Positions 1-7,821 of a stretch of 58,581 nucleotides of DNA are shown here, piece after piece; position 1 is the first letter of the stretch; each line of letters begins with the position of its first letter. The stretch comes from Comamonadaceae bacterium. Lineage in GTDB: Bacteria > Pseudomonadota > Gammaproteobacteria > Burkholderiales > Burkholderiaceae_C. The notes beneath the pieces are model-generated. The model was given only the letters and a program-made list of their open reading frames with translations, was not told the DNA's origin and searched no databases. The stretch lies in contig JAUMYU010000002.1 of NCBI GenBank assembly GCA_030528485.1, positions 1-58,581 of the forward strand, given 5' to 3'. The position numbers were made by a program, and so were the translations under genes.

Positions 1-661
1 CGGCAATGCACACGCGCGCCTCGTGCGCCTCGAACTCATCGGCATCGAGAAACTGGATCGGGTGCGTGGCCACCACCGGCAGCCCCGCCTTGGCCGCCAG
101 TTGCACGGCCTGGGTGATGTAACGCTCGTCATCGCGGCGGCCCGCGCGTTGCAGCTCAATGTAAAAGCGCCGGGGGAAAATGCGCGCCAGCTCCATCGCC
201 CGCTCGAACGCCTGCGGGAAATCGCCATTGAGCAAGCTGCGCCCTACCGCCCCCTGCTGCGCGCCCGAGAGTGCAATCAGCCCCGCGCTGTGCTGCTCCA
301 GTTGCGCCATGCTCACCTGCCCCATGCCCTGGGCCTGCGCGGCGGCGTGCTGCTTGTCCGTCCAGGCCAGCGCCAGCAGCGCATTCAGGCTCAGATAGCC
401 CTGCCAATCCTGCACCAGCAGCAGCAGCCGCGTGGGCGCATCGCCCGGCGCCCCGGCCACCACCACCTCGGCGCCCAAAATGGGCTTGAGCCCCTTGCCG
501 CGCGCCTTGGTATAGAACTTGACGGCGCCAAACAGATTGTTCAAGTCGCTGATGGCCAGGGCCGGCTGCCCATCCTTGGCCGCGCGCGCGACCACATCGC
601 CAATGCGGGCCGTGCCATCGACGACGGAAAACTCAGTGTGCAAACGCAGGTGAATAAACAT
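1..661 (-). CDS. dnaE: DNA polymerase III subunit alpha, N-terminal part (runs off left edge)
   Basis: Replicative DNA polymerase catalytic subunit. Only the first 220 codons lie in the window. The ATG is the complement of 659-661, and the protein begins MFIHLRLHTEFSVVDGTAR, the typical start of the PHP domain with its HLRLHTEFS metal-site strand. The frame stays open to position 1 (GLPVVATHPIQFLDADEFEA region), as expected for a protein of about 1170 residues. Transcription leaves the window to the left. A long plus-strand reading frame over the same DNA is a GC-rich shadow. The family call is firm; catalytic residues of the polymerase domain are not in view. Confidence 0.93.
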   Translation of the reverse strand, partial: MFIHLRLHTEFSVVDGTARIGDVVARAAKDGQPALAISDLNNLFGAVKFYTKARGKGLKPILGAEVVVAGAPGDAPTRLLLLVQDWQGYLSLNALLALAWTDKQHAAAQAQGMGQVSMAQLEQHSAGLIALSGAQQGAVGRSLLNGDFPQAFERAMELARIFPRRFYIELQRAGRRDDERYITQAVQLAAKAGLPVVATHPIQFLDADEFEAHEARVCIA

Positions 662-888
662 GGGGCGCGATTGTAGGAGGGGGGCTGGCCTGGAAGGGCC
701 TGCACGCGCGCAGTCATCTCTGCCCCCATCACACCAACCGGGAAAAAAACAGGGGCACAGCACGTACCAAGCCCTCGAATCAGCTCTTATACTGCGCGGC
801 TTTCGTTTTGCGCCTTGTGCGCCCATCCTCCGGCCATGCCCCCACTGCGCGGGCTGCGCCTTCACCTCACGTTGCAAAGGAGCTTCCC

Positions 889-945
889 ATGACCCGACGC
901 CATGCCATCGCACTTTGCAACCTGGCTGCGCTGGCCGCCGCCTGA
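889..945 (+). pseudogene. Possible remnant of an exported-protein gene (18 codons)
   Basis: An AAAGGA ribosome site at 876-881 precedes an ATG at 889. The frame reads MTRRHAIALCNLAALAAA and stops at 943-945. This looks like a positively charged signal-peptide start cut off in its hydrophobic core. No downstream frame continues it convincingly, so it is either a decayed gene or a very short leader peptide. The product is unknown. Confidence 0.3.
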
Positions 946-1065
946 AAACCTCCGCGCCCCCACTGCCCTTTGCGCTCGCAAGCCAACACGGCTTGACCGC
1001 TTGGCCTGTCTGGTCGGCGTTGGCCGCTGCACCAAGCAGCGTGGTTTTCAGCCTTTGCGCCCGCA

Positions 1066-1146
1066 TTTTTACCAATCAAAAGAAACAAAATCCATTGCTT
1101 TCGGCATGATGGCAATAGAGTGATTTTTACTTTTGATTGGAAAATG
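1066..1146. repeat. AT-rich intergenic repeat, copy 1
   Basis: Terminal inverted repeat CCAATCAAAAG (1072-1082) / CTTTTGATTGG (1130-1140), perfect over 11 bp. The core TTTCGGCA sits within a small hairpin ATTGC...GCAAT. It lies upstream of rtcB. Confidence 0.85.
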
Positions 1147-1244
1147 CATCAGCCTCACATTCGCTGCCGCATGCCTGCGCTCGGCTTGCGTCTGCCCAGG
1201 TTGCCCTGTTTCTTTTTTGATTTCCCTTTCATTCAAGGATTTCT

Positions 1245-2459
1245 ATGGGCAATTCTTTGCAGGCAAACCTGCGCGACAAAGTGCGCGTGTTTGCCAATCA
1301 ACAAGTTTGGCTGGAAGCCAATGCCGTGGCGCAGTTGCACACCACCGCGCAACTGCCGCACATGCACGCCGCCGTCGGGCTGCCGGATTTGCACGCGGGC
1401 CGCGGCTATCCCATTGGCGCGGCGTTTTTCAGCATCGGGCACTTCTACCCCGCGCTGGTGGGGGGCGATATCGGCTGCGGCATGGCCTTGTGGCGCACCG
1501 ATTTGCAGGCGCACAAAACCTCCCCCGCCAAGCTGGAAAAGCGGCTGGGCAGCCAGGAGGGGCCGCTGCCCGAGGCGCTGCTGCACGAGGCCCAGGCGCA
1601 AGCGTCCTGGCGCGCAGTGCAGGCGCTGGCCGATGCCGGGGCGTTGCCGGGTACGACGGCGATGCTGGAGGGCAGCCTGGGCACCATCGGCGGGGGCAAC
1701 CACTTTGCGGAGCTACTGGCGTGCGATCGCCTCTACCCCGATTCCGCCAATGGCGATGCGGGCAGCGCAGACGGCGCACCGGCTCTGGCGCTGGATCCGC
1801 GCGGCGTGTATCTGCTGGTGCACAGCGGCTCGCGCGGGCTGGGCGGGGCCATCTTGCGCGAGCATGTGCAAGCCCACGGCCACGCGGGCTTGAGTGCAGG
1901 CAGCGCGGCTGCGCAAGACTATTTGCGCCAGCACGATGCCGCCCTGGCTTACGCCCAGCTCAACCGCGCCTGCATCGCGCGGCGCTTTTTGCGCGCCTTG
2001 CGCGCCGAGGGCGAGCTGCTGCTGGATGTAAGCCACAACCATGTGCACGCGGCCTGCATCGATGGCTTGCCAGGCTATCTGCACCGCAAGGGGGCCACGC
2101 CTGCCGATGCGGGGCCAGTCGTCATTCCCGGCTCGCGCGGCGATTACAGCTATGTGGTGCAGCCCGTTGCCGGGCGGCACGAAGGGCTGGATTCGCTGGC
2201 CCACGGCGCTGGGCGCAAATGGGCGCGCAGCGATTGCGCGGGGCGGCTGGCGCGCTTTCATGCCGACGATTTGCGCAAAACGCGCCTGGGCAGCGCCGTC
2301 GTGTGCAGCGACAAGGAGCTGCTGTTCGAGGAAGCGCCGCAGGCGTACAAGGAGGTCGATGCCGTCGTCGCCAGCCTGGCCGAGGCGGGGCTGATCCGGC
2401 TGCTGGCGCGCCTGCGCCCTTTGCTGACTTACAAGAAAGGCGCCGCCCCATGCTGCTGA
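1245..2459 (+). CDS. rtcB: RtcB-family RNA 3'-phosphate/5'-OH ligase
   Basis: A 404-residue RtcB-family protein. RtcB enzymes join 2',3'-cyclic phosphate or 3'-phosphate ends to 5'-OH ends through a guanylylated histidine and Mn2+. Visible motifs in order are GDIGCGM (74-80), GGGNHF (149-154), HSGSRG (193-198), HNHVH (264-268, metal ligands) and LAHGAGR with the probable guanylylated His320. The start is set by AAGGA seven bases before the ATG. The stop overlaps prfH by 10 bp, so the two are co-translated. The length fits the shorter RtcB group that travels with PrfH rather than the rtcA-linked group. This points to repair of cleaved RNA. The upstream gap carries repeat copy 1; no RtcR-type regulator is seen. 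Confidence 0.93.
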   Translation: MGNSLQANLRDKVRVFANQQVWLEANAVAQLHTTAQLPHMHAAVGLPDLHAGRGYPIGAAFFSIGHFYPALVGGDIGCGMALWRTDLQAHKTSPAKLEKRLGSQEGPLPEALLHEAQAQASWRAVQALADAGALPGTTAMLEGSLGTIGGGNHFAELLACDRLYPDSANGDAGSADGAPALALDPRGVYLLVHSGSRGLGGAILREHVQAHGHAGLSAGSAAAQDYLRQHDAALAYAQLNRACIARRFLRALRAEGELLLDVSHNHVHAACIDGLPGYLHRKGATPADAGPVVIPGSRGDYSYVVQPVAGRHEGLDSLAHGAGRKWARSDCAGRLARFHADDLRKTRLGSAVVCSDKELLFEEAPQAYKEVDAVVASLAEAGLIRLLARLRPLLTYKKGAAPCC

Positions 2460-3130
2460 TCCAGATCACCGCCGCCCAAGGCCCCGCCGAGTGCGAGCTG
2501 GCCGTGCGCCTGACTTTGCGCGAATTGCTGCGCGATGCCGAGCGCGCTGGCGTGCAGTTGCACGAAGTGCAGGCCGTGCGCACGGCGGCTGGCTACAAAT
2601 CCGTGGTTTTGCAGGTGCTGCCTGCACCGCAAAGGCATGCCCGGGGGCAGGCGCAAGATGACGCCGCCCTGCTCCAGCCCTGGCTGCAAAGCTGGCTGGG
2701 CAGCATCCAATGGGTGTTCGCCAGCCCGCTGCGCCCGGGCCATCGGCGCAAAAACTGGTTTGTGGCCGTGCAGCGTTGCCCGGATTGGGAGCCAGGCGAA
2801 CGGTCGCCCGGCCACGCCGATGCGCAAGGCGCTGGTGACGATGCCATCGTCTTTACCGCCTGCCGCGCAGCGGGCAAAGGCGGCCAGCACGTCAACACGA
2901 CCGCCTCTGCCGTACACGCCGTGCACCAAGCCAGCGGCATCGCCGTCAAGGTGATGACCGAGCGCAGCCAGCATGCCAACAAAAAGCTGGCCCGCGCGCT
3001 GATCGCCCTCAGGCTGGCCGAGCGCGCGCAAGCCGCCCAAGCCCACGCACGCCAGGCCCGCGCGCAACTGCACTGGCGCGTCGATCGCGGCAACCCGGTG
3101 CGCGTGTTCCACGCCAAAGCGCCGCTGTAG
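2450..3130 (+). CDS. prfH: Peptide chain release factor homolog PrfH
   Basis: A 226-residue class-I release-factor-like protein. The peptidyl-tRNA hydrolysis motif GGQ is at residues 144-146 (context GKGGQHVNT). A basic C-terminal helix region (RAQAAQAHARQARAQLHWR) follows. The N-terminal stop-codon-recognition domains of RF1/RF2 are replaced by a shorter domain, as in PrfH. It starts inside the end of rtcB (10-bp overlap), which matches the conserved rtcB-prfH pairing. Published work on this pair connects it to rescue of ribosomes cleaved in 16S rRNA, with PrfH releasing the stalled peptide and RtcB resealing the RNA. Here that role is inferred from the pairing. Confidence 0.93.
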   Translation: MLLIQITAAQGPAECELAVRLTLRELLRDAERAGVQLHEVQAVRTAAGYKSVVLQVLPAPQRHARGQAQDDAALLQPWLQSWLGSIQWVFASPLRPGHRRKNWFVAVQRCPDWEPGERSPGHADAQGAGDDAIVFTACRAAGKGGQHVNTTASAVHAVHQASGIAVKVMTERSQHANKKLARALIALRLAERAQAAQAHARQARAQLHWRVDRGNPVRVFHAKAPL

Positions 3131-3170
3131 CGGCCCCAAGCGCCCCGGCGTCCGGTCGCCGGGGGCGCTC

Positions 3171-3176
3171 TAGAAT
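3171..3176 (+). promoter_or_regulatory. Possible -10 box for the DUF4398 lipoprotein operon
   Basis: TAGAAT preceded by CGCTC, 72 bp before the ATG at 3248. The same context (CGCTCTAGAAT) occurs upstream of dapA at 6686-6696. No clear -35 box is visible, so this is a weak call. Confidence 0.35.
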
Positions 3177-3247
3177 CGAATCACCGCAATCACCGCCGCT
3201 GCCAGCGGCATTGTTGCCACTGCTATTGCTACCGAAAGGAGAACACC

Positions 3248-3640
3248 ATGCTTTCACCACAAAAGCTCACGCGCCGCACCGGCGCTGTCTGGGGCGGCCT
3301 CGCCCTGGCCTGCGCCCTGGCGGGCTGCTCCAGCGTACCGGCGCCTACGGCCGAGATGGCCGTGGCCCGCTCCACGCTGGATCGCGTCGTCACCCAGCCT
3401 TCGGTCGCCGCCGCCGCACCTGTGGAGCTGCAACAGGCCCGCGAAAAACTCGCCCGCGCCGAGCAGGCCCTGGCCGAGAAAAAACACCTGCAAGCGCGCC
3501 GCCTGGCGCAAGAAGCCCAGGCCGATGCCCAATTGGCCGAAAGCAAAGCCAACGCCGCCAAAAACCAGGCCGCGCTGGATGAAGTGCGCCGCGCCAACCA
3601 GGCCCTCAGCGACGAGCTGCTGCGCCAACCCGCGCGCTAA
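3248..3640 (+). CDS. DUF4398-type outer-membrane lipoprotein
   Basis: A 130-residue lipoprotein. The signal peptide ends in the lipobox LAGC (Cys at about 27), followed by SS, which suggests outer-membrane retention. The mature part is alanine- and glutamate-rich and helical (ARRLAQEAQADAQLAESKA), as in the DUF4398 family. AAAGGAG precedes the ATG. The gene lies 43 bp ahead of an OmpA-type lipoprotein that repeats the same kind of helical region, so the two probably form one envelope operon. The family is commonly paired in this way in Burkholderiales. A role in tethering or stabilising the cell wall is an inference. Confidence 0.8.
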   Translation: MLSPQKLTRRTGAVWGGLALACALAGCSSVPAPTAEMAVARSTLDRVVTQPSVAAAAPVELQQAREKLARAEQALAEKKHLQARRLAQEAQADAQLAESKANAAKNQAALDEVRRANQALSDELLRQPAR

Positions 3641-3683
3641 GCGCCATTCCATTCCACGGTTCTCACATCAAAGGAGTGCACAC

Positions 3684-4550
3684 ATGAACAAGCCTATGCA
3701 ATGGACGCTGTGGGCCGCCGCCGCTGCCGTCCTGACCGCCTGCGCCGCCACAGGCGTCAACCCCGCGCTGGAGCAAGCGCGCCAGCTCGTAACCGCCACC
3801 GGCTCCAACGCCGACGTGGCCCGCTTCGCGCAACTGGAGCTCAAATCCGCCTCCGACACCATTGCCCAGGCTGACCGCATCTGGCGCAAAGATGGCGACG
3901 AAGCCGAAGTCCGCCACCTGGCCTACCTGGCCACCCAGCAAGCGCAAACGGCCCAACTGGTGGCCCAGGCCCGCTCGGCCGAGCAAGCCTTTGGCCAGGC
4001 CCGCAGCGAAGCCGACCGCCTGCGCCTGCAAACGCGCACGCGCCAGCTCGAATCGGCACAGGCCGCCGCCCAGGCTGCGCAAGCCCAAGCCGCCGCCGCC
4101 CAGGCCAGGGCCGCCGCCGCCCAGGCGGAAAACGAGGCGCTGCAAGCGCGCCTGCGCGAGATGCAGGCCGAGCAAACCGAGCGCGGCCTGCTGGTCACGC
4201 TGGGCGATGTGCTGTTCGAGTTCGGCAAGAGCGATTTGCTGCCCTCGGCCAACCCGCGCATGGACAAGCTCGCCGCGTTCTTGCAGCAATTCCCCGAGCG
4301 CCGCCTGCGCATTGAGGGCTATACCGACTCGATCGGCTCCGAGGCCTTCAACCAGGCCCTCTCCGAGCGCCGCGCCGCCGCCGTGCAATCGGCCCTGGTC
4401 AGCCGTGGCGTCAGCCCCGCGCGCATCACCGTGCAGGGCTATGGCAAAAACCACCCCGTCGCCAGCAACGCCACCCCCGAAGGCCGGGCCATGAACCGCC
4501 GCGTCGAGGTAGTGATTGCCGACGAGCAAGGCAATTTGCGCTCGCGTTAA
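3684..4550 (+). CDS. DUF4398 + OmpA-family peptidoglycan-binding lipoprotein
   Basis: A 288-residue protein with a signal peptide and lipobox LTAC. A DUF4398-like helical region follows, then a low-complexity Ala/Gln coiled-coil stretch (about residues 125-160, AAAAQARAAAAQAEN). The C-terminal OmpA domain contains LLVTLGDVLFEFGKSDLLP, IEGYTDSIGS, NQALSERRAAAV and AMNRRVEVVI, the usual peptidoglycan-binding pattern with D and R diaminopimelate ligands. The ribosome site is AAAGGAG, 8 bp before the ATG. It is the second gene of the envelope operon and is followed by a strong terminator. It probably links the outer membrane to the wall. Confidence 0.88.
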   Translation: MNKPMQWTLWAAAAAVLTACAATGVNPALEQARQLVTATGSNADVARFAQLELKSASDTIAQADRIWRKDGDEAEVRHLAYLATQQAQTAQLVAQARSAEQAFGQARSEADRLRLQTRTRQLESAQAAAQAAQAQAAAAQARAAAAQAENEALQARLREMQAEQTERGLLVTLGDVLFEFGKSDLLPSANPRMDKLAAFLQQFPERRLRIEGYTDSIGSEAFNQALSERRAAAVQSALVSRGVSPARITVQGYGKNHPVASNATPEGRAMNRRVEVVIADEQGNLRSR

Positions 4551-4566
4551 GCACGCACTGCACATG

Positions 4567-4605
4567 AAAAAAACCGCGCCGGGCCAAGCGCCCGCGCGGT
4601 TTTTT
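4567..4605 (+). terminator. Rho-independent terminator after the OmpA-like gene
   Basis: Stem AAAAAAACCGCGC (4567-4579) / GCGCGGTTTTTT (4594-4605) with a short GC loop and a T run. Confidence 0.9.
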
Positions 4606-4621
4606 CGTAGCCTCGCCCAAA

Positions 4622-4699
4622 TAACCAATCAAAGGAAAATAAACTTCAATACCATCAAGCCGAAATATGGATATTTTTATTCCTTTTGATTTGTAAAAT
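4622..4699. repeat. AT-rich intergenic repeat, copy 2
   Basis: Inverted ends ATCAAAGGAA / TTCCTTTTGAT with the core GCCGAAATATGG. It lies between convergent genes and ends six bases before the gspC stop codon. Confidence 0.85.
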
Positions 4700-4705
4700 C
4701 CATAC

Positions 4706-5251
4706 TCATTGCGTAAAAACATGCCCGCCGCCCTGGCGCATCGGGCCTTTGATGGCTGGCTCCAGCGCGCCAGGCTTGGGCTGGGTGGGGGGCGTGGGTT
4801 TGAAAGCAGGCAGCTCCAGCTCCAGCTCCGCGCCCTGGGCAGGCTGCAAATAGGCTTTGCGCCCTTGCAGCTTGCGCAGGTACGGCCCGCCCTCGCCCAC
4901 CTGGGCGCCCACGCGGTACATGCGGGCGCTTTCGCCGTTGATGGCAATCAGCGCCGCGCCTTGCCCGCTGGCCGTGCCTGCCATCACGCCCACCAACTCG
5001 TAACGGGCATCGGGCATCGCCGCAGCGGCAGGCGCTTGCGCGGCAGCCGCTGGCCCTTGCGCCCCCAGCAGCGCGCGCAAGCCCTGAGCATCGGCCGCCC
5101 AAAACTGTTGGCCGGCCACAGCAGCGGGCGGGCCATCTTGCAAGGCCGGCTGCACCAGCACCCAAAAGGCGGCGCTGCCCCCCGCCAGCGCCCAAACGGC
5201 GCTGGTGAGCAGGCGTTGCGCCCACGGCGATTGAAGAAAAGGCTTGCGCAT
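4706..5251 (-). CDS. gspC: Type II secretion system protein GspC (short form)
   Basis: A 181-residue inner-membrane protein. One N-terminal membrane segment (about residues 13-33) is followed by an Ala-rich linker and a periplasmic HR domain. The HR domain shows YELVGVMAGTASGQGAALIAI, NGESARMYRVGAQVGEG and YLRKLQGRKAYL, the pattern by which GspC contacts secretin GspD. There is no C-terminal PDZ domain; the end is a Pro/Lys-rich tail. It is divergent from gspG (162 bp between the starts). No gspD, E or F genes are near, so the pair has been separated from the rest of the system or serves as an outlying part of it. Confidence 0.8.
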   Translation of the reverse strand: MRKPFLQSPWAQRLLTSAVWALAGGSAAFWVLVQPALQDGPPAAVAGQQFWAADAQGLRALLGAQGPAAAAQAPAAAAMPDARYELVGVMAGTASGQGAALIAINGESARMYRVGAQVGEGGPYLRKLQGRKAYLQPAQGAELELELPAFKPTPPTQPKPGALEPAIKGPMRQGGGHVFTQ

Positions 5252-5412
5252 GGGGCGCGATTATGATCGACGGCCATGCGCCCCCGAGCCACAGTCGGCA
5301 GGCTTTCGGCGCCTGCCCAGCCAGGGCCGATCGAGGCCAGATCGGCGCCCATTTGTGGGCCAAAATCACGCCCCTTGCGCGCTGGCTGCGCGCCCAACAG
5401 CCTGTTTTTGTC

Positions 5413-5889
5413 ATGACTTTTCCTGCCTCCCCCCTGCCCGCCTCCGCCCCCCGCCCGCACCGCAGCGCGCGTTTGCAGCGCGGTTTCACGCTGATTGAAA
5501 TCATGGTGGTGGTGGTCATTCTGGGCGTGCTGGTCGCGCTGGTGGCCCCCAACATCCTGGGCCGCACCGACGAGGCGCGCCAAACCGCCGCGCGCGCGCA
5601 AATCAACACCATCGTCACCGCGCTGAAGTTCTACCGCAACGACAACATGCGCTACCCCACGGCCCAGCAAGGCTTGCAGGCGCTGATCGAGCGCCCCACG
5701 ACCGAGCCTGTGCCCGCCAAATGGAGCCGCCCGTATCTGGACAATGGCAAGCTGCCGCTGGACCCCTGGGGCAACCCCTACCAATACCTGCAACCGGGCC
5801 TGCATGGCGAGGTGGATGTGTTCTCCTACGGCGCCGATGGCCAGCCCGGCGGCGAAGGGGCCGATGCCGACATCGGCAGTTGGCAATAA
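5413..5889 (+). CDS. gspG: Type II secretion major pseudopilin GspG
   Basis: 158 residues. The prepilin-peptidase site is RGFTLIEIMVVVVILGVLVA, with cleavage after Gly and Glu at +5. The GspG globular domain follows: NTIVTALKFYRNDNMRYPTAQQGLQAL, then PLDPWGNPYQY and the calcium-loop region FSYGADGQPGGEGADADIGSW. I chose the ATG at 5413 because it gives a usual 24-residue leader. A longer frame from 5263 has no family-like sequence. It is divergent from gspC and probably shares its regulatory region. It forms the pseudopilus shaft. Confidence 0.92.
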   Translation: MTFPASPLPASAPRPHRSARLQRGFTLIEIMVVVVILGVLVALVAPNILGRTDEARQTAARAQINTIVTALKFYRNDNMRYPTAQQGLQALIERPTTEPVPAKWSRPYLDNGKLPLDPWGNPYQYLQPGLHGEVDVFSYGADGQPGGEGADADIGSWQ

Positions 5890-5928
5890 GCGCCGCCGCC
5901 CTTTCCCGCCCACCTCGCCTCGCCATCA

Positions 5929-6005
5929 TTCCAATCAAAGGAAAACAAACTTATTTCACAATATGCCGAAATAGGCATATTTTGTTTCCTTTTGATTGAT
6001 AAAAA
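5929..6005. repeat. AT-rich intergenic repeat, copy 3
   Basis: Ends CCAATCAAAGGAAAACAAA / TTTGTTTCCTTTTGATTGA. The inner hairpin ATATGCC / GGCATAT is perfect over 7 bp around GAAATA. It is 31 bp upstream of orn. Confidence 0.9.
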
Positions 6006-6035
6006 ACCCTCTCACTGTAGCCTGCAAACGACGCA

Positions 6036-6638
6036 ATGACCCTCGCCCCCCCCGCTTCCGCCTGCCCTCCTTCCGACCAGCCAGCCCAGTTGCTGGCCAA
6101 ATCCGACGACAACCTGATCTGGCTCGATTGCGAGATGAGCGGCCTGGACCCCGAGCGCGACCGCCTGCTGGAAATCGCCGTCATCGTCACCGGCCCGCAA
6201 TTGCAGCCGCGCGTGGAAGGCCCCGTCATCGTGCTGCACCAAAGCGACGAGGTGCTGGACAAGATGGACGCCTGGAACAAAGGCACGCACGGGCGCAGCG
6301 GCCTGATCGACAAGGTGCGCGCCTCCACCATCGACGAGGAGCAGGCCCAGGCGCAATTGCTGGGCTTTCTGCGCCGCTATGTGGGCAAGAACAAATCGCC
6401 CATGTGCGGCAACACCATCGGGCAAGACCGGCGCTTTCTCGTCAAATACATGCCCAGGCTGGAGGCGTATTTCCACTACCGCAACGTGGATGTCAGCACC
6501 CTCAAGGAGCTGACGCGGCGCTGGCAGCCCGAAATCGCCCAGGCCTTCAAAAAAGCGCAAAAACACACCGCGCTGGCCGATGTGCACGAATCCATCGACG
6601 AGTTGCAGTACTACCGCGCGCAGGTGATGAAGATTTGA
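6036..6638 (+). CDS. orn: Oligoribonuclease
   Basis: A 200-residue DEDDh 3'-5' exoribonuclease that clears di- and short oligoribonucleotides, including pGpG from c-di-GMP turnover. Motif I is [12 protein letters not shown] (D31, E33), with [12 protein letters not shown] in the middle and the C-terminal [15 protein letters not shown] holding the last His and Asp. It is about 20 residues longer than E. coli Orn at the N-terminus ([20 protein letters not shown]), so a later start is possible, but no better-placed ATG is seen. It is followed 90 bp later by dapA. Confidence 0.95.
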   Translation: MTLAPPASACPPSDQPAQLLAKSDDNLIWLDCEMSGLDPERDRLLEIAVIVTGPQLQPRVEGPVIVLHQSDEVLDKMDAWNKGTHGRSGLIDKVRASTIDEEQAQAQLLGFLRRYVGKNKSPMCGNTIGQDRRFLVKYMPRLEAYFHYRNVDVSTLKELTRRWQPEIAQAFKKAQKHTALADVHESIDELQYYRAQVMKI

Positions 6639-6690
6639 GCGCGCCGCCAGGGCGGCCCGCTCGGGGGGACGGAAAGCGCATAACACGCTC

Positions 6691-6696
6691 TAGAAT
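6691..6696 (+). promoter_or_regulatory. Possible -10 box for dapA
   Basis: TAGAAT in the context CGCTCTAGAAT, 32 bp before the dapA ATG. The same 11 bases occur before the DUF4398 operon. The -35 region is poor. Confidence 0.35.
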
Positions 6697-6728
6697 GCGC
6701 CTTTTGCTTTTACCCCTCTCTCCCCTCT

Positions 6729-7628
6729 ATGGCATCTCCTGCAACGGCCCTCACTGGCAGCATCGTGGCCCTGGTCACCCCCTTGCACGAAGACGGCAGC
6801 GTCGATTTCGACACCCTGCGCAAGCTGGTGGATTGGCATATCGACCAAGGCACCGATTGCATCAGCGTCACCGGCACCACTGGCGAATCCCCCACGCTCA
6901 CGCATGAGGAGCACCAGGAAGTCATCAAAGCCGTCGTCGAGCACACCGCCAGGCGCGTGCCCGTGATGGCCGGCTGCGGCTCCAACGCCACCGCCGAAGC
7001 CATCGCCCTGGCCCGCTACGCCCAGCAAGTCGGCGCCGACAGCCAACTGCAAATCGCCCCCTACTACAACAAGCCCACGCAGGAGGGGATGTACCAGCAC
7101 TTCAAAGCCATCGCCGAGGCCGTGCCCGAGCTGCCCATGTACCTCTACAACGTGCCCGGGCGCACAGTGGCCGATCTCCAGCACGACACCGTGCTGCGCC
7201 TGGCGCAAATCCCCAGCATCATCGGCATCAAGGAAGCCACGGGCGACATCGCCCGCGCCCAGCGCCTCATCCAGGAAGCGCCCGAGGGCTTTGCCATCTT
7301 CTCAGGCGACGACCTCACCGCCATCGCCCTCATGCTCTGCGGCGGCCACGGCAACATCAGCGTCACCGCCAACATCGCCCCCGCCCTCATGAGCCAGTTG
7401 TGCAAAGCCGCCATCGCAGGCGATGCGCCGCAAGCCAACGCCATCCAGAAGCGCCTGATGCCGCTGCACCGCCACTTGTTCAACGAGGCCAATCCCATCC
7501 CGCTGAAATGGGCCATGCAACGCCTGGGCCTGTGCGGCGGCGCCTTGCGCCTGCCGCTCACACCCCTCTCGCAGCCCCACCAGGCCCCGCTGGAAGCCGC
7601 GTTGCGCAGCGCGCAGTTGCTGGCATAG
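6729..7628 (+). CDS. dapA: 4-hydroxy-tetrahydrodipicolinate synthase
   Basis: 299 residues, full length for the family. It condenses pyruvate with aspartate semialdehyde in the lysine/diaminopimelate pathway. Visible features are GTTGESPTL (49-57), catalytic Tyr140 in YLYNVPGRT, Schiff-base Lys168 in [10 protein letters not shown] and [14 protein letters not shown]. There is no strong ribosome site; the leader is pyrimidine-rich. bamC follows 193 bp later, the same dapA-bamC order as in E. coli. The gap between them shows no further gene. Confidence 0.96.
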   Translation: MASPATALTGSIVALVTPLHEDGSVDFDTLRKLVDWHIDQGTDCISVTGTTGESPTLTHEEHQEVIKAVVEHTARRVPVMAGCGSNATAEAIALARYAQQVGADSQLQIAPYYNKPTQEGMYQHFKAIAEAVPELPMYLYNVPGRTVADLQHDTVLRLAQIPSIIGIKEATGDIARAQRLIQEAPEGFAIFSGDDLTAIALMLCGGHGNISVTANIAPALMSQLCKAAIAGDAPQANAIQKRLMPLHRHLFNEANPIPLKWAMQRLGLCGGALRLPLTPLSQPHQAPLEAALRSAQLLA

Positions 7629-7821
7629 CCGCTGGCCTGATGCTGACCTGACGCAGGCTCAACACAGGCAGAACGCGCCGTGGCATCCCGCACTGCAAAC
7701 GCCAGCACTGCCCCGTTGCCCTCCACTGCCCCAATGACCCTGGCCCGCCTTTCCCTCGTCCATCGGCAGCGGCGGTGCATGGCATCCGCCGCACCGCCGC
7801 CCGCCCTTTCGCCCTGAACCC

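Larger units (their letters stand above)
662..1244. other. 583-bp gap between dnaE and rtcB
   Basis: This gap holds the divergent upstream regions of dnaE (minus) and rtcB (plus). It contains a possible -10 box TATACT at 788-793 without a good -35, an 18-codon reading frame with a strong ribosome site (889-945), and repeat copy 1 (1066-1146). The stretch 946-1065 shows no convincing gene. It may be decayed coding sequence downstream of the short reading frame. Confidence 0.5.
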
